DNA from: JBGPBY01 sp041481485
Lineage (GTDB): Bacteria > Acidobacteriota > Terriglobia > 20CM-2-55-15
DNA: 21,271 nt
Direction of reading: 5' to 3'
Assembly: GCA_041481485.1 (NCBI GenBank)
Contig: JBGPBY010000048.1
Location: 1 to 21,271 of the forward strand
The notes below the pieces were generated by a model. That model did no database searches, was not told the DNA's origin, and saw nothing but the letters and a program-made list of their open reading frames with translations. Made by a program: the position numbers and the translations under genes. Positions 7,353-12,959 of this stretch are shown here, piece after piece (the first letter of the stretch is position 1; every line of letters begins with the position of its first letter).

Positions 7353-8278
7353 CAAAGTTTTCGAAGCTTGACGGCCTGAACCGAATGGTCCTGGGCTTTT
7401 TCGAGAATAAGAGTCGCACGTTCGCGCGTCGGCAGGATGTTGCTGCGCAGATTGACGGCGTTGATGGACTCCCAGATCTGAACTGCGGTTTCGGTCGCTT
7501 TTTCCATAGTCAGATTCGCGTAGCGGTGAAAGTAGGAGTTCTTGTTTTGAAATACGGTGCGTTGAAACGTCAGAAAACGGTCCACGTACCATTGCCGGAT
7601 GTGAGCCTCTTCCGCGTCGACATAAATCGAAAAATCGAAGTAATCTGAAACAAAGGTCAGAGGCGGCGGACTTCGGCGATCATGGCCAGTCTGCAGTACG
7701 TTCAGTCCCTCGATAATCACGATGTGCGGCTGGCGTATCGTCTGGGTTTTGTCTGGCAGGACGTCGTAGGCTTCGTGCGAATACACCGGAATTTCCAGTT
7801 CGGGCTTTCCGGATTTGAGATCCGAAAGAAACTGCAACAGCCGCCGCAGGTCGTAACTTTCGGGGAAGCCCTTGCGATTCATGAGGCCTTTGTCTTCCAG
7901 CACGCGGTTCGGAAACAGAAATCCATCGGTGGTTACCAGATCCACTTTCGGATGATTTGGCCAGCGGGATAACAGCGCCTGAATCACACGCGCCGTCGTG
8001 CTTTTACCGACGGCAACGCTGCCGGCAACGGCAATCACATAAGAGACCGGAGACGGAAGCGCCCCGAGAAAAGTATCGCTCGCCTGGCGCAGATTCTGTG
8101 TTGCCGCGACATACAGGTTGAGCAGCCTCGAGAGAGGCAGGAAGACGAGCGCGACTTCTTCAAGGGAAATCCGTTCATTGATGCCATGGAGTTCTGCAAG
8201 GTCCTTTTCGGTGAGCGTCAGTGGTGTCGCGGCGCGCAGCCGCCCCCACTCCTGTTTGGTGAATTCCAGATAGCGCAT
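7352..8278 (-). CDS. coaA: Type I pantothenate kinase
   Basis: A 308-residue protein, the normal length for bacterial CoaA. It phosphorylates pantothenate with ATP, the first step of coenzyme A synthesis. Visible features: N-terminal YLEFTKQEW, Walker A GSVAVGKST at residues 86-94, VDLVTTDGFLFPN, LMNRKGFPESYDLRRLLQFL, IPVYSHEAYDVL, and IVIIEGLNVLQ, all in the family order. The IYVDAEEAHIRQWYVDRFLTF and N-terminal-to-C-terminal closing segments are also present. It is preceded by a pentapeptide-repeat gene with a 15-bp gap, so the two are co-transcribed; the stop abuts the terminator hairpin shared with osmC. Confidence 0.93.
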   Translation of the reverse strand: MRYLEFTKQEWGRLRAATPLTLTEKDLAELHGINERISLEEVALVFLPLSRLLNLYVAATQNLRQASDTFLGALPSPVSYVIAVAGSVAVGKSTTARVIQALLSRWPNHPKVDLVTTDGFLFPNRVLEDKGLMNRKGFPESYDLRRLLQFLSDLKSGKPELEIPVYSHEAYDVLPDKTQTIRQPHIVIIEGLNVLQTGHDRRSPPPLTFVSDYFDFSIYVDAEEAHIRQWYVDRFLTFQRTVFQNKNSYFHRYANLTMEKATETAVQIWESINAVNLRSNILPTRERATLILEKAQDHSVQAVKLRKL

Positions 8279-8293
8279 GGATGTGCGCGGAAC

Positions 8294-8668
8294 TCAGCTG
8301 CGCCGGAGTCCTGCCGGAAGTATCGTCTTGTCGTCGGTAATCGCGGAATTGATCTGCAATTGAGTAAGACTGGTGACGTCTGCCAGATTGGCGCCCTGAA
8401 GGTTGGCTCCCTGCAGGATGGTGTCTTTCATGTCGGCCATCCAGAAATCGGCATTTCTCAGATTCGCGCGCCGAAAGTTGGTGCCCATCAGATCGGCAAC
8501 ACTCAGTTTCGCGCCTTCGAGATCGGCGTCCTGCAGATTGGCATCATGCAGATCCGCTTCCTGAAGGATCGCGTGTTTGAGCACCGCCTGAGTTCCTTCC
8601 TTGCCATCGGATTCAATCCATTTTTTGTGAGCGGTGAGAATTCCCTTCAGGAGTACTTTCAGTTCCAT
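8294..8668 (-). CDS. Pentapeptide repeat protein
   Basis: A 124-residue protein. Residues about 30-97 consist of A(D/N)LxX five-residue repeats (EADLHDANLQDADLEGAKL..., FRRANLRNADFWMADMKDT...LQGANLQGANL), which build a right-handed quadrilateral beta helix. Residues 1-28 are a charged helix (LLKGILTAHKKWIESDGKEG) commonly found ahead of such repeats. The repeat run is short, around 13 units. The function is not predictable; some larger relatives mimic DNA and bind gyrase, but this one is small. First gene of an operon with coaA and head to head with the ArsR gene, with only 25 bp between the two ATGs. Confidence 0.8.
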   Translation of the reverse strand: MELKVLLKGILTAHKKWIESDGKEGTQAVLKHAILQEADLHDANLQDADLEGAKLSVADLMGTNFRRANLRNADFWMADMKDTILQGANLQGANLADVTSLTQLQINSAITDDKTILPAGLRRS

Positions 8669-8693
8669 GAGATCAAGTATAGTGGTCTCGAGT

Positions 8694-8987
8694 ATGGACG
8701 CAAGCCAGTTTCAGCGCATCGCCAAGGCTCTGGCCGATCCGCGGCGGTTTGAAATCTTTCAGGAAATGGCAGCCGCCACGGACGAAATGGCATGCGGAAG
8801 AATTGTGGAACGCTTTCCCGTGTCTCAGGCCACCGTATCCCACCACCTGAAGGAACTGACCGATGCCGGTCTCGTGGAAATACGTCCCGAGGGCCAGTTT
8901 CGTTATTGCAGAGCCCGCATCGATGTCCTGTCCGACTATATTCGGGAACTCGAACGCCGTTCCGGAATCAAACGCAAAGCCCGCTGA
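8694..8987 (+). CDS. ArsR/SmtB family winged-helix regulator
   Basis: A 97-residue DNA-binding protein. The ATG at 8694 was chosen because the family pattern begins there (MDASQFQRIAKALADPRRFEIF); the longer frame would overlap the divergent gene. The recognition helix is PVSQATVSHHLKEL (about 42-55), followed by the wing AGLVEIRPEGQFRYCRA. Cys34 and Cys72 are single cysteines, not the CxC metal site of ArsR/SmtB sensors, so a metal ligand is not evident. Being 25 bp from the divergent pentapeptide-coaA operon, it is well placed to repress both directions. Confidence 0.85.
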   Translation: MDASQFQRIAKALADPRRFEIFQEMAAATDEMACGRIVERFPVSQATVSHHLKELTDAGLVEIRPEGQFRYCRARIDVLSDYIRELERRSGIKRKAR

Positions 8988-9072
8988 TTGAAGAGACCGG
9001 CACGAAAGTGCTACCCGCCCGGCTATGCCCGCGTTAATCCTTTGCAGCCGAGTTCCTGTCTGTTTCAAACGA

Positions 9073-9084
9073 GTGTGCGCACAC
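9073..9084. promoter_or_regulatory. Perfect 12-bp palindrome upstream of the 114-aa secreted protein
   Basis: GTGTGCGCACAC is a perfect 12-bp palindrome 26 bp before the ATG at 9111 and just ahead of the AGGAGG at 9097-9102. It is 85 bp past the ArsR stop. It might be an operator for this or a neighbouring gene, but palindromes of this size occur by chance and no second copy was seen. Confidence 0.3.
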
Positions 9085-9110
9085 GAAATTAAAGTCAGGA
9101 GGATCTGGAA

Positions 9111-9455
9111 ATGAAACGAACAATCATCAATCTGTTGTGCGGTGGTTTGGTGTGCGCGGCAATCGTGCCGGCCAGCGGTCTGGCGGCGGAGAACAGCAAA
9201 CTGAAGTCGCCGGCGATCAATGGGCGTGAACACAATCAGCAACTGCGTATCCGCCAGGGTGTGAAAAGCGGTGAGTTGACGCGCAAGGAAACCGCGCGCC
9301 TCGAAGCCGAGGAAGCCCGCATTCGCCTGAATGAAAGACTCGCGAAGTCCGACGGAAAGCTCACTCCTGAGGAGCGCGCACGGCTTGAAAAAGAGCTCAG
9401 CAAGGCAAGCCACGACATCTACGTACAGAAGCACGACGATCAAACCCGGGAGTAA
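9111..9455 (+). CDS. Small secreted charged helical protein
   Basis: A 114-residue protein with AGGAGG eight bases before the ATG. The signal peptide covers about residues 1-26 (LLCGGLVCAAIVPASGLAA). The mature part is rich in Glu, Arg, Lys and Ala: INGREHNQQLRIRQGVKSGELTRKETARLEAEEARIRLNERL, followed by GKLTPEERARLEKELSKASHDIYVQKHD. The repeated G-(E/K)-LT-x-x-E-x-A-R-LE pattern (about 53-66 and 83-95) suggests a duplicated EF-hand-like or helical-hairpin unit. Similar small periplasmic proteins are common in Acidobacteria and proteobacteria, with no known role. Transcribed alone, followed by the palindrome cluster. Confidence 0.75.
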   Translation: MKRTIINLLCGGLVCAAIVPASGLAAENSKLKSPAINGREHNQQLRIRQGVKSGELTRKETARLEAEEARIRLNERLAKSDGKLTPEERARLEKELSKASHDIYVQKHDDQTRE

Positions 9456-9473
9456 GTCGAAATCCGCCTGCAG

Positions 9474-9608
9474 GGGCGGTCATAGACCGCCCAACAACGC
9501 AAATTCATGCCTGCGACGACGGCCTACTGTAGGGGCGGTCTATGACCGCCCACAATTGAGAGGCCTGCATTCCTCCGAATTGCGGGCGGTCATAGACCGC
9601 CCCTACAG
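9474..9608. repeat. Cluster of three GC-rich extragenic palindromes
   Basis: Three copies of the 19-bp palindrome GGGCGGTC(A/T)(T/A)... occur at 9474-9492, 9533-9551 and 9584-9602, each as GGGCGGT-C-centre-A-CCGCCC with orientation TAT or ATA at the centre. The second and third extend into a 31-bp inverted pair (9527-9557 and 9578-9608) with one mismatch, flanked by CTGTAGG/CCTACAG. The cluster fills the gap between the 114-aa gene and the convergent GNAT gene. These are REP-like elements that could stop transcription from both sides. A degenerate copy lies at 7248-7290. Confidence 0.85.
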
Positions 9609-9624
9609 CTGGAATCGCATTCAT

Positions 9625-10149
9625 TCACACCCTCCACTCCCGTTTGAGCAGCCCGAAGAGAATTTCGTTTTCCGGTGAACCGTTGATGATGTAGTGCTCG
9701 CGCAGGAACCCTTCTCTTTGAAATCCGAGCTTCTCCAGTACTCTGCAAGACGGCAGATTCTGATCGTGGACGTACGCCACCAGTTTTCGCAGAGGCGATT
9801 CATTAAACGCCTTGTCGACAAGTGCAGCAACCGCCATCGTCGCGATGCCGCGGCCCTGATGGGATTCGGCGACCCCATAACCGATTTCCCCATAGGCCAT
9901 CATGTGGCTGATGTTCTTGATCGATACGCTGCCGACTACATCGTTACCGGCTTCAATGAACCAGCGGTAGGCTTCATATTTTCTCAGATTCGAAAGTTCG
10001 GATCCTTCCGCCAGGCGCTGGCGCGCTGTCTCGGCCCGTGTCACCGGAGTCAGGGGATTATGCCGTACGGAGTGTGCTTCATTCCGCCAGGCAATAAACA
10101 GATCCAGAAATTCCGGGCGATACGGAATCAGGCGAATCGCAGGCGTCAT
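9625..10149 (-). CDS. RimJ/RimL-type GNAT N-acetyltransferase
   Basis: A 174-residue protein of the size of RimJ/RimL-like acetyltransferases. The N-terminal RLIPYRPEFLDLFIAWRNE is the typical opening. Motif A is VAESHQGRGIATMAVAALVD (about 93-112) with the Q-x-x-G-x-A/G acetyl-CoA loop, and motif B is NLPSCRVLEKLGFQREGFLRE (131-151), with the N-x-x-S-x-x-x-x-x-K-x-G-F signature. The acceptor, a protein N-terminus or small molecule, cannot be told. Last gene of a three-gene minus-strand operon, 17 bp after the membrane-anchored protein. It ends just short of the palindrome cluster. Confidence 0.85.
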   Translation of the reverse strand: MTPAIRLIPYRPEFLDLFIAWRNEAHSVRHNPLTPVTRAETARQRLAEGSELSNLRKYEAYRWFIEAGNDVVGSVSIKNISHMMAYGEIGYGVAESHQGRGIATMAVAALVDKAFNESPLRKLVAYVHDQNLPSCRVLEKLGFQREGFLREHYIINGSPENEILFGLLKREWRV

Positions 10150-10166
10150 GACGGTCGCGGTTTCAC

Positions 10167-11156
10167 TTATTGCGAAGTTCGTCCGAGGAGTTCCTGAACT
10201 TCACTGTAATTGAGCGGCCGTTCGCGCGGAGTGAAGTACCCTTTGGGGAACCACATAACATTGATCATTAAGGTTTCGTTGTAGACCGATCTCAGGTAAA
10301 CGGCAAATCGGTTCCCATCCGGAAGAATCGTGTTGTCGGTGAGCGGCAGATCGAGCCAGCTCAGCTCGAAATTGTATGAAGGATCCGTCGCCTTGGGCTT
10401 GGATTGGGACGATAGAAATGGTTGTGCGCTGACCTTGACCTTCTGGTCGATCCAGTTGGGTTTTACAGCGGCCAACTGCAGCGTGTAATTTCCGTCGACG
10501 GAACGGATATGAATGACATCCCGGAACGCAACCGAAGCCTGGCAATTGGCGTCAATCGATAGGGGTTCGCCGTGCTGTTCGAGCTTCGAGTCGACTATGA
10601 TGCTCACGACTTCGCAGCCCTTTGAGGAAGCTTCCACCCTTCTGGGGCCGAGAATGTAATTGAAAGGCCACATGCGGGCCGATTGCGTTGCACGATACGC
10701 CGACCATTCCATGGAAATTGCTGCCTTTTGCCGTTCGGAAATCCTGCGGAGGATTTGCCACACGGGTTCCCGGGGATCATCACCGCCGGGCTTTACCAGG
10801 TATTCTTCGTTGATGCGCTGGACCGCATGTTCCATCAGCGGTTTCATCTCAAAGTTCTCATTGAAGTTCAGAGCGAGTAATTCCGTGAGAAGAACTTCCC
10901 GGTCCGCAGCCATCGGTTTGCCGTCCTTTTCAGGACCTCCCAGCGGACCGATCAGGCTGCTGAACATCCCGGCGCGCAGCTGGCTTTCCGCCTGCTCGCG
11001 CTGGCTCTGAATCGAAACTCCAGTCAGCCTGCTTTGCAGAGAGTTCGCAAAGACCGCCACGACCACCACAGCGGACGCTCCAACCAGTTTTGCCAGTACT
11101 TCGAGTGCATTCAGGATTCGGCTCGTCCTAGACATCGGCTCTGTCCCACCGGCCAT
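10167..11156 (-). CDS. Hypothetical membrane-anchored protein of unknown function
   Basis: A 329-residue protein with no family I recognise. A single membrane segment at about residues 22-40 (KLVGASAVVVVAVFANSL) follows a short N-terminus. Residues 45-165 look helical (ESQLRAGMFSSLIGPL..., LLTELLALNFNENFEMKPLMEHAVQRINEEYL), and 175-329 beta-rich (VVSIIVDSKLEQHG, VIHIRSVDGNYTLQLAAVK, RFAVYLRSVYNETLMINVMWF). A GGGGAG site sits seven bases before the ATG at 11154-11156, favouring it over MSRTSR seven codons later. It starts 3 bp after the upstream gene's stop and is 17 bp from the GNAT gene. The large soluble part is probably periplasmic. Confidence 0.6.
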   Translation of the reverse strand: MAGGTEPMSRTSRILNALEVLAKLVGASAVVVVAVFANSLQSRLTGVSIQSQREQAESQLRAGMFSSLIGPLGGPEKDGKPMAADREVLLTELLALNFNENFEMKPLMEHAVQRINEEYLVKPGGDDPREPVWQILRRISERQKAAISMEWSAYRATQSARMWPFNYILGPRRVEASSKGCEVVSIIVDSKLEQHGEPLSIDANCQASVAFRDVIHIRSVDGNYTLQLAAVKPNWIDQKVKVSAQPFLSSQSKPKATDPSYNFELSWLDLPLTDNTILPDGNRFAVYLRSVYNETLMINVMWFPKGYFTPRERPLNYSEVQELLGRTSQ

Positions 11157-11159
11157 CGG

Positions 11160-11486
11160 TTATCTCCCCTTTTTTTTCAGATGAATATCCTGCTGAAACG
11201 GCTGTGGATAACCTTCAACGGTTCCCTCGACAGTGGCATCCCCGCTATAACTCACGGTGTATTTGCCAGGATCGAGATAGACGCTGAAATTGCCGGACGC
11301 GTCCGATTTAAAATTGGTCGCTTCGCCTTTGGCGTTTTTCGCCGTCAGCATCACACTGACCAGCGGTTTATCGTCGGGACCAAACACCTTCCCTGAAACA
11401 ATGTCCGCCATCGCCAGCGACGGCAGTAACAATGCAGCAACCGCCGACATGCACAAACCGAGTATGATTTTTCGATAGCGCTTCAT
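11160..11486 (-). CDS. Secreted carboxypeptidase-regulatory-like domain protein
   Basis: A 108-residue protein with a signal peptide at about 1-27 (cleavage after LAMA). The mature part is one small beta-sandwich: DIVSGKVFGPDDKPLVSVMLTAKN, SDASGNFSVYLDPGKYTVSYSG. This is the carboxypeptidase-regulatory (CarboxypepD_reg-like) pattern of exported beta-sandwich domains, with the Gly-Asn-Phe turn and the PGKYTV strand in place. Such domains alone are accessory or binding modules and have no catalytic residues. First gene of the operon with the 329-aa protein and the GNAT gene. Confidence 0.75.
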   Translation of the reverse strand: MKRYRKIILGLCMSAVAALLLPSLAMADIVSGKVFGPDDKPLVSVMLTAKNAKGEATNFKSDASGNFSVYLDPGKYTVSYSGDATVEGTVEGYPQPFQQDIHLKKKGR

Positions 11487-11957
11487 CTCTCGCTCCTATC
11501 CCCTTCAAACGTTCCGATGGGAAATCCATTTTACGTTGCATTCTATCCAACCAACTTACGAAATGCGGACTGTCCCCTTACGTCAGACCCCGGTAGTGCC
11601 GAAAAGGTAGCTCGGCTTTAGTCCTTTCAGGTCGCGACAAAGTGGCATAAAAAATCTCCGATTTCGTCAAAAGTCTGGAGTGTTTCCATCAATTTTGTTT
11701 GCCGCTCATTGGGCTCGGAAATGATCTGGAACAGCCGATGTGGTCCATTTGGGACCGCTTGTGGAATCCAAATTCCACAAGGCAAAAACGTGCCCGCATG
11801 GCCGTCGGCACAGGGTTTCAAGACGTATTACCACAATTCCAAGCAACGAAGTGACTTGCCTGTTTTTAATTTTGCAGTTTCGTAATCAGACGGACATATT
11901 CGGCCTAAAAACTCGGTGGTATTAAACGTGCATGGCTCTGTGCGCGGCTAAGGGCAT
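11487..11957. other. 471-bp gene-poor interval
   Basis: No convincing gene, tRNA or clear terminator. A 64-codon minus-strand frame (11627-11821) follows a stop codon and has no recognisable motif. The sequence is visibly more AT-rich between about 11640 and 11910 than its neighbours. GGACTGTCCCC occurs at the left end. It may be a decayed gene or a mobile-element remnant. Confidence 0.4.
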
Positions 11958-12452
11958 ATGCAGCAATTCAAGCGAGTCATCGAAAAGGAAATTACCGAAA
12001 TCTCCAGGCTGGCCACAAGGGTGCGAAGTCTCCTGACGGAGTCTGCGCATGTTCCGGCGCCTGTGCAGTATCGGATCCTGATGCGAGAACTTGCTGAACT
12101 GGGCGAACGCTGGACCGACCATCTGGAGTTTCATTCCAGGGTCAGCCCCACTGTTCTGTCTTTCGATCCGCGCCTTTCTCCCGCACTACACAATCTCGAC
12201 AGTGAAGGGGTGGAAATCCAGCGTCAGTTGAGAATTCTATCGTCGGCAGACTGGCCCCGCTCGGCGCATGCCGGATTGATCTCAGTACGCGCGAGGGTCT
12301 TAGGTATCCTGGACTCCCTGCTTCACCATCTTCGTGACGAGCGGGAGACCATTTTGCCTCTGCTTCGTTTCTGGACCCCCGCGAAAGTGGTGGTTACGAC
12401 GGTGCAGCCTCCGGCCCGGGTTCAGCTGGTCCAAACCTCCGCCACCACTTAG
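11958..12452 (+). CDS. Small all-helical protein, possibly hemerythrin-like
   Basis: A 164-residue protein made almost wholly of helices: QQFKRVIEKEITEISRLATRVRSLL, VQYRILMRELAELGERWTDHLEFH, HNLDSEGVEIQRQLRILSS, and VRARVLGILDSLLHHLRDERETILPLLRFW. His55, His59, His78, His123 and His124 with Glu128 and Glu130 (HHLRDERETILPLL) recall the hemerythrin HHE di-iron pattern. The ligand order is not clean, so the family call is weak; it may be a simple four-helix bundle. A weak AAGGG lies before the ATG. It stands alone at the edge of the repeat- and IS-bearing interval. Confidence 0.55.
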   Translation: MQQFKRVIEKEITEISRLATRVRSLLTESAHVPAPVQYRILMRELAELGERWTDHLEFHSRVSPTVLSFDPRLSPALHNLDSEGVEIQRQLRILSSADWPRSAHAGLISVRARVLGILDSLLHHLRDERETILPLLRFWTPAKVVVTTVQPPARVQLVQTSATT

Positions 12453-12801
12453 TACTGCGATTCAAAAATATGGCGGGGCACCTTCGTTTCCAGCCGCGTT
12501 AGCGGCGGCAGACCCTTTAGCAACCGGCGTCAGCCGGTGGAAATTTAAGCTCAAAAAACCAAATAGCCGCGCAGCGGCGACAGATCAAGAGAATTGCTGG
12601 ATCTGTCGTGCTTAACGGCACTCTGTTCTTCGTGGATTGATGTTCCACCGGCTGACGCCGGTGGCTGAAGTTTATCGGTTTGCCGGTGCGGCGACGGAAG
12701 AGGGGATAGCTTGGCAGGATGGCATAAGAAAACGAAAGGCTGACCACCCCTGCCGCGCCGATAACTTGAGGTAGCATGACAATCTTTGATCGGCGCGGCG
12801 G
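12453..12801. repeat. 349-bp hairpin-rich intergenic block left of the insertion sequence
   Basis: No gene. Repeats are dense: AGCCGCG-TTA-GCGGCGGCAGA at 12492-12514 and a related copy at 12565-12586; a perfect 20-bp inverted pair at 12523-12542 and 12643-12662 with core CACCGGCTGACGCCGGT; GACAGATC/GATCTGTC at 12579-12586 and 12600-12607; and an 11-bp pair GCCGCGCCGAT at 12752-12762 and 12789-12799. A long minus-strand frame through this block also crosses the IS edge and is judged non-coding. Confidence 0.7.
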
Positions 12802-12829
12802 CCCCTCCTTCAGGCAATGACCTTCGCTT
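12802..12829 (+). repeat. Candidate left terminal inverted repeat of the insertion sequence
   Basis: 28 bp reading CCCCTCCT then TCAGGCAATGACCTTCGCTT. It aligns with the complement of the right end (15316-15345) with eight identical outer bases and 16 of 19 inner bases after a small gap. Confidence 0.5.
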
Positions 12830-12959
12830 TGATTCGGGCAAAAAAATTCTTTCCCCATTACGGCGTAAAACACTGATAGACGTGATCGTTCTGTGGCGTG
12901 AAGTGTTTTGGTAACTTTTCCCTTGACCTGTTGCAGGGTTATTGGCAAGCTACACTGCG

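Noticed and set aside
5308..9608. CRISPR array from the repeats
   Set aside because: The repeats are inverted palindromic pairs with irregular spacing, with no direct-repeat and unique-spacer periodicity and no cas genes.
11627..11821. 64-codon minus-strand frame
   Set aside because: No ribosome binding site, homology or operon context that would support a gene, so it is noted only within the gene-poor interval.
12517..12948. 143-codon open frame on the minus strand
   Set aside because: It runs through hairpin repeats and across the IS left end, so it cannot be an old gene; its translation follows the repeats.
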